NCBI GenBank assembly: GCA_045615885.1
Contig: JAZLFR010000061.1
Span: forward strand, 103,019 to 167,018
Direction of reading: 5' to 3'
DNA: 64,000 nucleotides
Source: UBA1765 sp045615885
GTDB lineage: Bacteria > Fibrobacterota > Fibrobacteria > Fibrobacterales > Fibrobacteraceae
Notes under the pieces: generated by a model
Told to the model about the DNA's origin: nothing
Databases searched by the model: none
The model's input: the letters and a program-made list of their open reading frames with translations, nothing else
Shown here: piece after piece, positions 23,347-32,201 of the stretch
How the letters are laid out: each line of letters starts with the position of its first letter
How positions within the stretch are numbered: the first letter of the stretch is position 1
Translations under genes and position numbers: made by a program

Positions 23347-25110
23347 ATGACGAAGAGCATCGGCGGAATCACCTATAAGACTATCAACGGTAAGCGTTAT
23401 GCGTATTACCAGTGGATGGAAGATGGCAAGCAGCGTTCCCGCCGCGTGAAGGGCGATGAGCTGCCGTCGCTTTTGGCAGAGATTGAACAACGCAAGGCGG
23501 CGAAGTCGGTTGCAGCGTCGCTTACGAATGGCTTGTTGCTTCGCGAAGATTTAGTAGTTTATAATGCGGGTTCCATGGGCTTTGATACGCAAAGTTTCAA
23601 GACGGAAGTAAAGGTTGGGGCTGCCCTTACGAATTTTGCTGCCAATGTTTTGCAGTGGAAAAAGCGCGATGGCTTTGAGCGTCTGCACGATTACATTTAT
23701 GGCCCAGGCAACGACCGTGTTTTCATTCTGTATGGGCTTCGACGCACGGGTAAGACAACTTTGATTCGTCAGCTGTTTGGGGAAATGTCGCCTGCGGATT
23801 TGATAAAGTCGGCTTTTATTCAGGTGAATTCAAGGAACAGTCTTGCAGACTTGAACAGCGACCTTAAAATTTTGGAGGCGAGGGGCTTCAAGTATGTATT
23901 CATCGACGAGGTGACCATGCTTGCGGACTTTATCGAGGGTGCGGCCCTGTTTGCAGATGTGTTTGCCTCTTGCGGCATGAAGATTGTGCTTTCGGGTACG
24001 GATTCCCTGGGCTTTGTTTTTTCTGAGGATGAACAGCTTTACGATCGCGCGGAAATGTTGCATACCACATTTATTCCGTATCGCGAGTTTGAGCGTGTTC
24101 TTGGAATGAATGGTATTGATGAGTACATTCAATATGGCGGTACCATGAGCATGGGCGGCCGTGAATACAATAAGGACCGCTTTACCTTTGCGAATGTGAA
24201 GAGCGCCAATGAGTATGTGGACAGCGCCATCGCGAAGAACATTCAGCATTCCCTGAAGTGCTACCAGTACGAAGGCCACTTTCGTTCGTTGAAATCTCTG
24301 TACGAGGCGGGTGAGCTGACCAATGCCATCAACCGCATTGTAGAGGATATCAACCATCGTTTTACCTTGGACGTGCTGACCCGTGATTTTCGCTCAAGTG
24401 ATTTGAGCTTGTCTGCGAAGAATTTGCGCAGGGACAGGTTCCGCCCTACGGATATTTTGGACCGGGTAGATGTGGTGAAGGTTACTGCACGGTTGATGAA
24501 AAGTCTTGATGTGAAAAATCGTCAGGAGATGGGAGTCGCTATTTCCCAGGACCATGTACGGGAAATTCGTGAATACCTTGACTTGCTGGATTTGACGGTT
24601 GACATTGATGTGGAAAACTTCGGGAATTTCAATCAACGGGAGCGGTTGACCGCGATTTCACAGCCGGGACTTCGCTATGCTCAGGCAAAGGCTCTGATAG
24701 ATTCCCTTTTGCTGGACGATGCCTTTCGTAGCTGCTCCTTTGTGGAACGTAAGTCCATTGCGGAACGCATTCTCAATGAAATCAAGGGCCGCATGATGGA
24801 AGAAATCGTGTTGCTCGAGACCAGAATGGCGCGACCTGATTGCCATGTTTTTAAGTTGCAGTTTGCGGTTGGCGAGTTCGACATGGTTGTGGCGAACTCT
24901 GAAAAAGCGACCTGCGAAATCTATGAAATCAAGCATTCCGAAATCGTGGCAAAAGAGCAGTATCGCCACTTGAAGGAGGCAAAAAAGTGCCGCGATACGG
25001 AATTCCGTTACGGTACCATTGTAAGCAAGAACGTGATTTACCGCGGCGCTTCACAGGTGATTGACGGAGTTAATTACCTGAACGTGGAAGAGTATCTGAA
25101 GTCTTTTTGA
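23347..25110 (+). CDS. AAA-family ATPase with C-terminal nuclease-like domain and N-terminal DUF6788-type segment
   Basis: 587 residues. The first about 50 (GGITYKTINGKRYAYYQWMEDGKQRSRR, then LPSLLAEIEQR) resemble the small DUF6788 module seen at the start of some integrase and ATPase genes. The P-loop is LRRTGKTT at 131-138, with Walker B YVFIDEV and sensor VLSGTDS. The AAA_14/DUF4143-like arrangement continues to a C-terminal part with AVGEFDMVVANSEKATCEIYEIKHS, a PD-(D/E)XK-like nuclease pattern (D...E-x-K). Such ATPases are frequent in Fibrobacter and Bacteroidota, with unknown roles. A truncated relative of the N-terminal module is at 53207. Confidence 0.82.
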   Translation: MTKSIGGITYKTINGKRYAYYQWMEDGKQRSRRVKGDELPSLLAEIEQRKAAKSVAASLTNGLLLREDLVVYNAGSMGFDTQSFKTEVKVGAALTNFAANVLQWKKRDGFERLHDYIYGPGNDRVFILYGLRRTGKTTLIRQLFGEMSPADLIKSAFIQVNSRNSLADLNSDLKILEARGFKYVFIDEVTMLADFIEGAALFADVFASCGMKIVLSGTDSLGFVFSEDEQLYDRAEMLHTTFIPYREFERVLGMNGIDEYIQYGGTMSMGGREYNKDRFTFANVKSANEYVDSAIAKNIQHSLKCYQYEGHFRSLKSLYEAGELTNAINRIVEDINHRFTLDVLTRDFRSSDLSLSAKNLRRDRFRPTDILDRVDVVKVTARLMKSLDVKNRQEMGVAISQDHVREIREYLDLLDLTVDIDVENFGNFNQRERLTAISQPGLRYAQAKALIDSLLLDDAFRSCSFVERKSIAERILNEIKGRMMEEIVLLETRMARPDCHVFKLQFAVGEFDMVVANSEKATCEIYEIKHSEIVAKEQYRHLKEAKKCRDTEFRYGTIVSKNVIYRGASQVIDGVNYLNVEEYLKSF

Positions 25111-25113
25111 GTT

Positions 25114-25461
25114 TTGTTATATGGCATGCTTCGTATGCATATAATGCGGCTCGGCAATGCCCGCTTGAGTAAACTCGGCGGTCGCAGCTTTGCAACGCCG
25201 TGCCTTGTACGTTGCGAGGAACGCACCGCCGCAGGCCGCGCCGACGCAGTCGTAGAAACTGCCGACAGCGTTTACGTTTTTGAATTCAAGCTAGATGCAA
25301 ATGGCACTGCTGAAGACGCTCTCAGGCAAATTGACGACAAGGGCTACCTGGTGCCTTACACAGTTACAAAAAAGGCCGACGGTTCGCCAAAAAAGTTGTT
25401 CAAGATCGGCGTCGCCTTTGATGCGGAAAAGCGCACCATTGGCGAGTGGATTGTCAAGTAG
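25114..25461 (+). pseudogene. Orphan C-terminal PD-(D/E)XK fragment of an AAA-ATPase_like protein
   Basis: 115 residues from a TTG, without a ribosome site. RTAAGRADAVVETADSVYVFEFKLDANGTAEDALRQIDDKGYLVPY matches the nuclease domain (PDDEXK_9) normally found at the C terminus of about 520-residue AAA-ATPase_like/DUF1703 proteins. The ATPase half is missing; the gene directly upstream is of a different ATPase type. I read it as the remnant of a deleted paralogue, although a free-standing nuclease domain cannot be ruled out. Confidence 0.7.
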
Positions 25462-25492
25462 ATTTTTATTTTAGGCTGTGCCATTGAAGACA

Positions 25493-25524
25493 AAAAGAGG
25501 ACTTCCGTGGGGAAGTCCTCTTTT
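25493..25524. terminator. Bidirectional terminator
   Basis: AAAAGAGGACTTCC-GTGG-GGAAGTCCTCTTTT: a perfect 14-bp stem between convergent transcripts. Confidence 0.9.
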
Positions 25525-25538
25525 GCAAAAAAGATTGA

Positions 25539-26045
25539 TTATTCAAAATCTAGCGCGGAAGTATCGTATTTTTGACAGGTTTTTCTACCCAGTGGAATGT
25601 ATTTGGGCTGTCCTGCGATACCGAACTGAGACCAGCTTGCGGCTGGAATCTTTTGGAAGGCGACGTCTTCTTGCAATTGCTGGTTGATTCTGCAGAGAAC
25701 GATATCATCTTTGTTGATTAATTTTCCTGTAAGGACGTAATAGACCAAGCCGGATATGTAATCGTTCACTTCTTCTGCGATTTCGTAATTTGCTCCCCAT
25801 TCCTTTGTTGTTTCTGGATTGCTTATGAGTTCGCTTATCCAACCGCATGTTGCCGACCATTCCATAATGTCGTTCATTTTCGGTTTACGTTTACCGATGT
25901 GGTAATTCCCGGTGGCGAATTTTAGAACCAAAGCCTGGTTGACATCGTTGTTGGAAAAAGCGTCCATGCAGTTTTGCTTTTCTGCAAAAACATTTGATAC
26001 TGCTAATGAAGTTGCCAAGATGGCGGCTGCGCAAATTTTGTTCAT
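25539..26045 (-). CDS. Exported protein of unknown function
   Basis: 168 residues with a Sec signal peptide (MNKICAAAILATSLAVSNVFA, cleavage about 21). The mature domain has four Cys (NCMDAF, TCGW, LCRI, TCQK) that may pair as disulfides, and a NYHIGKRKPKMNDIMEWSATCGWI segment. I do not recognise the family; the helical pattern around a central Trp/Cys segment recalls Rap1a/HdeA-like small periplasmic proteins. It follows the small lipoprotein at 26065-26268 by 19 bases, so it probably shares the GATAC-box promoter. Confidence 0.75.
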   Translation of the reverse strand: MNKICAAAILATSLAVSNVFAEKQNCMDAFSNNDVNQALVLKFATGNYHIGKRKPKMNDIMEWSATCGWISELISNPETTKEWGANYEIAEEVNDYISGLVYYVLTGKLINKDDIVLCRINQQLQEDVAFQKIPAASWSQFGIAGQPKYIPLGRKTCQKYDTSALDFE

Positions 26046-26064
26046 TTTTTTGACCCTTAAAAAA

Positions 26065-26268
26065 TTATAGGTTGTTGAGTCTGTTTACAGCCCTTTTGAT
26101 AGCTCGACATTCTTTGGAATAATCGGGGTTTTCCATGCATTTTTCAGCAGCGCTCTGGCATGCCTTCATGTCTTGATCTTCTTTGCATTTTTCTATGTCA
26201 CTCTTGCAAGCGAAAAAAACGCAGGAGAGCGCGGCGATAGTCGTGACGGTCATAATTTTTTTGATCAT
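26065..26268 (-). CDS. Small Cys-rich lipoprotein
   Basis: 67 residues. Lipobox VFFAC (Cys 21) after MIKKIMTVTTIAALSC. The mature 47 residues have spaced Cys in EKCKEDQDMKACQSAAEKCMENPDYSKECR, a CX8-10C helical hairpin pattern. No known function. First gene after a well-formed promoter (about 26304-26332), with the signal peptide gene at 25539 downstream. Confidence 0.75.
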   Translation of the reverse strand: MIKKIMTVTTIAALSCVFFACKSDIEKCKEDQDMKACQSAAEKCMENPDYSKECRAIKRAVNRLNNL

Positions 26269-26303
26269 ATATTATTTCCTTTTTTTTGAATTGGTTGCTT
26301 TCA

Positions 26304-26332
26304 AATATAAATTGCATGAATATATTTGTCAA
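26304..26332 (-). promoter_or_regulatory. Sigma-70-type promoter of the small lipoprotein gene
   Basis: On the minus strand TTGACA (26332-26327), a 17-base spacer and TATATT (26309-26304), 35 bases before the lipoprotein ATG. A GATAC-type box sits directly upstream of the -35. Confidence 0.7.
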
Positions 26333-26336
26333 TGTT

Positions 26337-26429
26337 AAATACGATACGAAAAATGGCTTTTTTCTTTAAAATACACGAATACGATACTATTTTGTTTGAT
26401 TGTAACGATACGATACACGCTTGGGATAC
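26337..26429. promoter_or_regulatory. GATAC-repeat boxes, copy 1
   Basis: AAATACGATACGAAAAA at 26337-26353, a middle AATACGATAC at 26378-26387 and CGATACGATACAC at 26406-26418, followed by TTGGGATAC. The outer boxes have the same spacing and sequence in the 27853-27945 region. Likely operators for a shared regulator. Confidence 0.6.
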
Positions 26430-26464
26430 GGCGCATTTTGGTTGTGCAATCTTGAATTTTATTT

Positions 26465-26492
26465 TTGAAAAAAAAAGGATTCCCATTTATGG
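26465..26492 (-). terminator. Terminator of the FISUC membrane protein gene
   Basis: GGATTCCCATAAATGGGAATCC followed on the minus strand by nine T, 34 bases after the stop at 26527. Confidence 0.85.
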
Positions 26493-26526
26493 GAATCCGC
26501 TTTGATGATTCTAGAGTAATATTATC

Positions 26527-27777
26527 CTACAGTTGGAAATCCTTGCAGAATCCCCAGAGTACGCGGAGCAGGGCTCGCATGCCGACGGAGAAGATGTCGT
26601 TGCTGTCAACCCAGACTTTTTCGCCATAACGGATTTTTGCTTTTTGGGAAGCCCAGTTGCCAAGGAATAGTGCTACAATTGTAAGCACAATCAGGAGTGC
26701 TACGATTACAGTGTAGAGATGCCCATAAACTGACATGACGCGATTCTTCCAGCCCACGGAAGCCTTTGCAGCAAGTACGATGCTTACGATGATTCCTATG
26801 CCCATGACGACTGCAATGACAATGGGGGCGGCACCGATTGATGATGCTCTTGCCCACATGTAAATGGCGTCAATCATAAGGATAATCCATGCGGCCAGTG
26901 TGACGATCAGGCCTGTTTTGCCGCCGATAAAGAAGACGAGTTCCTGGTCCTTTCTGCTCTTGATGAATACGAAGATGTAGGCGATTAAGGAAATGATGAC
27001 AAGGGCTAAGATGATGTAGCCGAGAACCCCGAGATTTTCGCTCTTGATGGAAGGGCCGTGTTTTTCGTTGGAACTAGGTTTGCTATACTCTTCCTGCTCT
27101 TTTCCCACTTCTCCCTTATCGTCCAGGTTGCCCGAATTGCCGCTAGCCATGGCCATGATGCCTGCACAAGTTTCGTCTCCCAGGAAATTTCCATCGGTAT
27201 CGTAGCATTCGTCGGGCATGTCTCTCTTTGCCGCACGAACGCAGCGTACAGACATGGCCCCTTGTTTGGAGTAGGAATTGCAGGCCAGGTCAACACTCTT
27301 GCCACTAAGATAGCAGTAGTTTGCCTTTTGGGAATCGGTTTCATCGCTTGTCCAGAAATCGCCGCGCTTGCCGAGAAGTTCGAATTTGCCCTTGCTGTTT
27401 CGGAAACCTGCTGCCAGACCGGCAAAATCTGTGTTATCGCCTCCGTTTCCTGCTTCCCAGCTATGTTCTGCCTTTAAATTGCCGAAGGGGCCAAGAGTTT
27501 TCCATTCTGCGAGGGAAGGCAGATGCCAGCCATCGGGGCAGACTTTCCGTGCGGCGTCCCAGTTATAGAGACGACCATACTTGTCGCAGTTTGCTTCCTT
27601 ACCATCATAGCAGTAGGAAGAAGCGGTCTTTGTGTTCACGTTTTCAGTCATCCAATCCAGATTTCCGATTGTAATGAACTTTTCAACGGCCTTTGCTTCT
27701 GCCGGGATGGAGCCGAACCCTATCAGGGTAAGCAAAAGGGTGAGCAGTAGTGAATTTGCATGTTTATTTTGGTTCAT
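26527..27777 (-). CDS. FISUC-domain protein with C-terminal membrane region
   Basis: About 416 residues from the ATG at 27777, which has AAGGA 9-10 bases upstream. A signal peptide (about 1-27, ending AEA) precedes a FISUC major domain: FITIGNLDWMTENVNTKT, CYDGKEANCDKYGRLYNWDAA, CPDGWHLPSLAEWKTL, FAGLAAGFRN, FWTSDE and AMSVRCVR. Unlike the usual lipoprotein form, it continues into about four hydrophobic segments (LGVLGYIILALVIISLIAYIFVF; TGLIVTLAAWIILMIDAIYMW; PIVIAVVMGIGIIVSIVLA; LYTVIVALLIVLTIVALFLGNWA), so the FISUC domain is tethered to the inner membrane and faces the periplasm. Driven by the promoter with GATAC boxes. Confidence 0.85.
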   Translation of the reverse strand: MNQNKHANSLLLTLLLTLIGFGSIPAEAKAVEKFITIGNLDWMTENVNTKTASSYCYDGKEANCDKYGRLYNWDAARKVCPDGWHLPSLAEWKTLGPFGNLKAEHSWEAGNGGDNTDFAGLAAGFRNSKGKFELLGKRGDFWTSDETDSQKANYCYLSGKSVDLACNSYSKQGAMSVRCVRAAKRDMPDECYDTDGNFLGDETCAGIMAMASGNSGNLDDKGEVGKEQEEYSKPSSNEKHGPSIKSENLGVLGYIILALVIISLIAYIFVFIKSRKDQELVFFIGGKTGLIVTLAAWIILMIDAIYMWARASSIGAAPIVIAVVMGIGIIVSIVLAAKASVGWKNRVMSVYGHLYTVIVALLIVLTIVALFLGNWASQKAKIRYGEKVWVDSNDIFSVGMRALLRVLWGFCKDFQL

Positions 27778-27819
27778 GATATGGCGTCCTTTATTAAAAT
27801 GAGATGCGTCGTGCAATGA

Positions 27820-27848
27820 AAAATAGGCAATGAAAACTTAAATGTCAA
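27820..27848 (-). promoter_or_regulatory. Sigma-70-type promoter of the FISUC membrane protein gene
   Basis: On the minus strand TTGACA (27848-27843), 17-base spacer, TATTTT (27825-27820), 42 bases before the ATG. Same layout as the promoter at 26304-26332. Confidence 0.65.
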
Positions 27849-27852
27849 TATC

Positions 27853-27945
27853 AAATACGATACGAAAAACGATTTATTTTAAATAAAATCGTTTGTTTTT
27901 AGTATTTTTATTTCTATATTGCGATACGATACACACTTAGAATAC
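27853..27945. promoter_or_regulatory. GATAC-repeat boxes, copy 2
   Basis: AAATACGATACGAAAAA at 27853-27869 and CGATACGATACACACTTAG from 27922. The distance between the box pair equals that at 26337-26429 exactly. It lies between the divergent FISUC (minus) and TIGR02147 (plus) genes and could control both. Confidence 0.6.
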
Positions 27946-28014
27946 AGGCAGTGCTTTACCTTTGTAAATGCTTTTGAAAACCTGTGTTTGTAAAAACCTA
28001 AATTTGGAAACGAA

Positions 28015-28851
28015 ATGAAGTCGATACTCGAATACCTGGATTATCGCAAGTTCATGCAGGACTTTTACTCCGAAAAGAAGCGGACCTCTGCTTTTTCGTG
28101 GCGTGATTTTGCCGCCCGCGCGGGCTACTCTTCGCCGGTGTTCTTGAAGCTTGTATGCGATGGCAAGAACGGACTGAGCAGGAAGGTGGTCCGCAAGGTG
28201 GGCGAGGCCATGAACCTGGCCGGTTACGAGCTGGATTTTTTCCAGAACCTAGTGGAGTTCAACCAGGCAAAGCGCGATGCCGACCGTAAGGCCGCCTACG
28301 AGACCATGAGGGCAATTGCCAAGGAGCATAAGGTGGGCGCAATTGATGATGCCCACTACAGCTATTTCTCCTCCTGGATCTATCCGACTATCCGTGAACT
28401 GGCACCGACTCTGGGTCACGCCGACTGTTCCGAGATGGCAAAGCACTGTGTCCCGAAGGTGTCCGCGGCGGAGGTTGAAAATGCCATCCGTTTTCTGATG
28501 GAGAACGGCATGCTTAGGGAAGGCGCCGACGGAAATTACGAGATGACAGAGAAGAGTGTTGCCACTGGGCCTATTCCCGTGGCGTCCCTTGCCGTCAGGA
28601 ATTTCCATAGGCAGATGAGCACCCTTGCCTTGGATACTCTGGATACTATCCCGACTTCAGAAAGGAATTTTTCTGCGCTGACCCTTGGCATCAGCAAAAA
28701 TTCTTACGAACAGATTTTAAAGGAACTGGAAGAGTTCCGCAGAAAGGTAGTGGCGATTACGACAAATGACAAAGAATCCGATCGCGTCTACCAGATGAAT
28801 TTTCAATTGTTTCCACTAACGTATTCTAAAGAAGAAAAAGATGAAACGTAG
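28015..28851 (+). CDS. TIGR02147 (Fibrobacter paralogous family) protein, putative regulator
   Basis: 278 residues. SILEYLDYRKFMQDFYSEKKRTSAFSWRDFAARAGYSSPVFLKLVCDGKNGLS is the family signature, with an N-terminal DNA-binding-like helix pattern (FAARAGYSSPVFLKLV); DUF4423 follows with YFSSWIYPTIREL, then LTLGISKNSYEQILKELEEFR. TIGR02147 genes are found in multiple copies in Fibrobacter, often immediately before a lipoprotein gene, as here: the downstream lipoprotein overlaps its end by 11 bases. I infer a transcription regulator, possibly of the neighbouring GATAC-box promoters, but no DNA binding is shown by the sequence alone. Confidence 0.88.
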   Translation: MKSILEYLDYRKFMQDFYSEKKRTSAFSWRDFAARAGYSSPVFLKLVCDGKNGLSRKVVRKVGEAMNLAGYELDFFQNLVEFNQAKRDADRKAAYETMRAIAKEHKVGAIDDAHYSYFSSWIYPTIRELAPTLGHADCSEMAKHCVPKVSAAEVENAIRFLMENGMLREGADGNYEMTEKSVATGPIPVASLAVRNFHRQMSTLALDTLDTIPTSERNFSALTLGISKNSYEQILKELEEFRRKVVAITTNDKESDRVYQMNFQLFPLTYSKEEKDET

Positions 28852-30487
28852 ATTTCCTGTTGTGCTTTGTTTTTCGGCTTTGTCCTTTTTTGCTTGCTCC
28901 GATGGAGATTCCCATGCAGGCGGTACTACCGAAGCCGAAAACTCGATTGCCATTGTGGACAAGGTTGTTGCGGGCGTGTCTCAGAAGGGGCCGCTCATTA
29001 ACGGTTCCAAGATACAGGTCTTTGAACTGGAAGGTTCTTCGATGATTCAGACCGGTAGCGTGTTCAAGGGCGCAGTCACCAGCGATAATGGCGACTTCTC
29101 GGTAGCGCACATCAATCTGAAATCCCAGTACGCCCTGCTCGAGGCAACCGGCCCGTATTACAGCGAACTGACTGGCAAGATTACGGCAAGCCCCATCACC
29201 TTGAATGCATTGACGGACCTTTCTGACCGCGAAAACGTGAATATCAATTTGCTTACCCACATGGAATACGAGCGCGCCCTTTGGCTTGTCCATAATGACA
29301 GCCTTTCCGTGAAGGACGCAAAACTCCAGGCTGACCGCGAAATCCTTTCTGCCTTCGTGAAGGACTCCTTGGACGCAAGCCCTGAAGACTTGAACATCTT
29401 TGGCGAGGGTGAATCCAACGCCGCCCTGCTTGCTGTTTCTGTGCTGATGCAGTTGGGCCGCACGGAGTCCGAGTTCTCCAAGGCTGTTGCTGACTTTGTG
29501 GGCGATATCCAGCAGGACGGTGTCTGGGACGATTCTACCGCCAAGGCCTTTGCAGCAGACGAAGCCTACAGCGCGAACCTGGATTCCATTCGTAAGAATA
29601 TTCTTTCCTGGAAAATTTCTGAAAAGATTCCTGCCTTCGAAAAGTATGTGGAACTTTTCTGGAATGGTGCTTATGGTTTGAATGTATGCAACTCCGAAAT
29701 GGAAGGGGCAATTCTGCCAAACATCAATACGAAATCCAAACTTTATAAATCCAAGTTCCGCTGCAAGGAAGGGCACTGGGAACTTTACGAGCTGTTCGTA
29801 GAAAAAGAGAGCCTATATACTACGGAATACCCTGTGGTAGCAATGGATACTGTGGCAAAAATTTCTGAACTGGATTGCTCCGGCTCCATGTACTGCCCAA
29901 GAGACTGCCGCTATGTTTCTGACCCCGACCGTGGTAAAGTCTGCAGCCGTGTCAACACGGAACTGGACGACGGCAGCGATACCTTTGGTTATATCTGGTG
30001 GACTACCGATGAATCTTCCAATGTAGTTTGGCCGGGCGGCGATCTGGGTTACGGCTTTGAAGCTGCATCGCGCGATAAGTACGGTTACCTGTACGGCATT
30101 TCGGAACTGGGCGATGTAGACAAGCCATATACCATTGTGGGCTTTGATGTTTCTGGCTTGGAAGGGAACGGCAACGACCTTACGAATTGGAAGGGCTTTT
30201 GCGTGGTCTATACATCGACTGAAGACATGTTCATCACGCTTCGTTCTCCAAACGACAGCTCCATCACGAGCTTTGACTACTACCAGGCAAAACTTCCTGC
30301 AACGTCAAGCATTATCAATGCCGATGTTTCTTGGGACAAGTTCGTGCAGCAGGGCTGGGGAAAAAAGTTGAACCGCGATGATGTGGTAAAGAATGTAAGC
30401 CAGGTTCACTTCAAGTATTTCCAGCCGGGCATTCGCGCATCCTTCAAGATTTTTGCCATCGGCAAGCTTGGGACTTGCGACCAGTAG
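28841..30487 (+). CDS. Large Fibrobacter-type lipoprotein
   Basis: 548 residues. Lipobox SFFAC (Cys 19) after MKRRFPVVLCFSALS. Residues 40-115 (VAGVSQKGPLINGSKIQVFELEGSSMIQTGSVFKGAVTSDNGDF) look like a carboxypeptidase-regulatory-like beta domain repeated in surface proteins of this genus. A helical central part is followed by a Cys-containing C-terminal domain with IWWTTDESSNVVWPGG and VGFDVSGLEG, which resembles a jelly-roll carbohydrate-binding fold. Ligand unknown. Its start overlaps the TIGR02147 stop, so expression is coupled. Confidence 0.8.
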   Translation: MKRRFPVVLCFSALSFFACSDGDSHAGGTTEAENSIAIVDKVVAGVSQKGPLINGSKIQVFELEGSSMIQTGSVFKGAVTSDNGDFSVAHINLKSQYALLEATGPYYSELTGKITASPITLNALTDLSDRENVNINLLTHMEYERALWLVHNDSLSVKDAKLQADREILSAFVKDSLDASPEDLNIFGEGESNAALLAVSVLMQLGRTESEFSKAVADFVGDIQQDGVWDDSTAKAFAADEAYSANLDSIRKNILSWKISEKIPAFEKYVELFWNGAYGLNVCNSEMEGAILPNINTKSKLYKSKFRCKEGHWELYELFVEKESLYTTEYPVVAMDTVAKISELDCSGSMYCPRDCRYVSDPDRGKVCSRVNTELDDGSDTFGYIWWTTDESSNVVWPGGDLGYGFEAASRDKYGYLYGISELGDVDKPYTIVGFDVSGLEGNGNDLTNWKGFCVVYTSTEDMFITLRSPNDSSITSFDYYQAKLPATSSIINADVSWDKFVQQGWGKKLNRDDVVKNVSQVHFKYFQPGIRASFKIFAIGKLGTCDQ

Positions 30488-30488
30488 A

Positions 30489-32195
30489 TTATCCTTTCTT
30501 TGAGTAAATGCCCCTTCGGAGCGTCATGCCGTTTTTGTAGAAATCGGTTTTTGCCATGATGCCGATTGCAAGTTCCGGGTGTTCTTCGATAAGCATGGAG
30601 CTTGTCTTGGATATTGGCGTGTACAAGATCCATTCCACGGGAACCTTGTGGCGTTTGCCGTCGCCGCCCAGAACGCTTACATAGTCAACGCATTTTTCGC
30701 CTGCGTAGCCGTGGGCGGTAACATTGACGATTGCGCTTTTTTCGTTTTCGTCGGATAAGGAAGTCTTCAGTATGCAATCCGTGATGCAGTCCCTGTGCTT
30801 GAAGGCTTCCACGCCATGCGAATTTGCGATGGCTTCCCATTCCCAGTAAGATGACTTTTGGTTTTCGTCGCCGTAAATGGTTTTGCGCGTGCGCATTTGC
30901 TGGTAGAGCGGTATCGCAAGGAGCGGCGCCATTGCAAAATAGACTGCCCTAAAGTATTCCTGGTTGATGCTTACGAAGTTGCTTTTTGTGCGTTCAAAGT
31001 CAAAGTCGGCAAATTGATTCGGGTTTGTGTCTAGCCTTAATTTTTTTAAGTGTTCTGGAATGATCAAGTTGATTTTTTGCTGCTTTAGGAACTTGAAGTC
31101 ATCGCCAAAGGCATGGGTCGAATCCTTGATCAGGTTCAGCATCTGCCTTTGTGCAAGTGCCGTAAACAGCAACCTGTATTCCACTTCGTTGTTGCGGTTC
31201 TTGGTTTCAAAGAGGACTTCGAAATCATGGTTAGCCATTAGCGTGTAGTCGGAATCGTCTTCAAGGTTTCTTGAAAATTTTTGCAGTTCCTTCAACTTTT
31301 GCTTTCGCCTGAAATCCTGGAAGAATCCGTCTTCGCTTAGCCCGGCTGGAATTCTCAAGAACTTTAAATTTGGAGCGGCCTCGTTCCCGTAAAGAACAAA
31401 CTTCTCCTTGCTGTATTTGGGGCATGGCTTTTCGACAGTTGCCGTAAGCGTCTGCGATCTTGAAACCCTGTGGTATTTGCCGTCAAAGCCTTTCGTGGTT
31501 GTTGTCCAATGGATTGTCTTGTGCCCGGTGTATGTCTCAGTCCCCATGTGGGTCGTCTTGACTTCTGCCACTACGAACGGGTTGCCGTTAATGCTCCCGC
31601 TTTGCGAATAAATGACCGAAGCGTCTTCGTTCAGGGAATTGTCATAGCCAAAGTCATTTTCAAGCTCCGCCATTCTTTCTTTGGTAAAGTACGGGTCAAA
31701 GTGAAGTATGGGAATCGTCTTTTCGATTAGCCTTGCCGGAATGTCCCAGCTGAAAAGGCTGTTCAGGGGTTCCATCTGTTTCCAGGCTTCGTTCTTTTTT
31801 TGCTTTACGTTGAAATCGAGGTCTTCTATTTCTTCGTTTGCTTCCCTGATTTTTTTATTTAGCGAAATGAATATGAAAAGTACAATGGATATGCCTATGA
31901 CAAGGCAGGCGATTCCTATGGCTTGCTCGCATACGCCAAGCGGCAAAATGCAGCATAGCGTTATTGCAAAAATCCAAAGAATAACGCGTACTAAATTTAG
32001 ACGGGAGCGTCTTTTTTTTAGGTCATCGAGACTGCTTTCCAGGTTTGCAATTTCTAGGCACAGCTTTTTATTTGCTTCTTTATCGATGCCAGCCTTTTCT
32101 GCAATTTCCTGGAATGCGTCTTCGGCATTCTTGCGGAATGCGCTGCAGAATTTATCGCGATAGCTTGCGAGCGGTTCGTAAACTATGTCTTCCAT
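30489..32195 (-). CDS. DUF3137-like membrane protein, partner of LemA
   Basis: 568 residues. After an N-terminal coiled coil (about 25-60) there are two transmembrane segments (LVRVILWIFAITLCCILPLGV and AIGIACLVIGISIVLFIFISL), a second coiled coil, then a large soluble part with SGSINGNPFVVAEVKTTHMGT...KTIHWTTTTKGFDGKY and a C-terminal half of mixed structure. DUF3137 proteins often sit beside lemA. It begins 6 bases after the lemA stop and so is in that operon. Probably cytoplasmic domain anchored at the membrane; function unknown. Convergent with the lipoprotein at 28841. Confidence 0.62.
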   Translation of the reverse strand: MEDIVYEPLASYRDKFCSAFRKNAEDAFQEIAEKAGIDKEANKKLCLEIANLESSLDDLKKRRSRLNLVRVILWIFAITLCCILPLGVCEQAIGIACLVIGISIVLFIFISLNKKIREANEEIEDLDFNVKQKKNEAWKQMEPLNSLFSWDIPARLIEKTIPILHFDPYFTKERMAELENDFGYDNSLNEDASVIYSQSGSINGNPFVVAEVKTTHMGTETYTGHKTIHWTTTTKGFDGKYHRVSRSQTLTATVEKPCPKYSKEKFVLYGNEAAPNLKFLRIPAGLSEDGFFQDFRRKQKLKELQKFSRNLEDDSDYTLMANHDFEVLFETKNRNNEVEYRLLFTALAQRQMLNLIKDSTHAFGDDFKFLKQQKINLIIPEHLKKLRLDTNPNQFADFDFERTKSNFVSINQEYFRAVYFAMAPLLAIPLYQQMRTRKTIYGDENQKSSYWEWEAIANSHGVEAFKHRDCITDCILKTSLSDENEKSAIVNVTAHGYAGEKCVDYVSVLGGDGKRHKVPVEWILYTPISKTSSMLIEEHPELAIGIMAKTDFYKNGMTLRRGIYSKKG

Positions 32196-32201
32196 TGCGG
32201 C

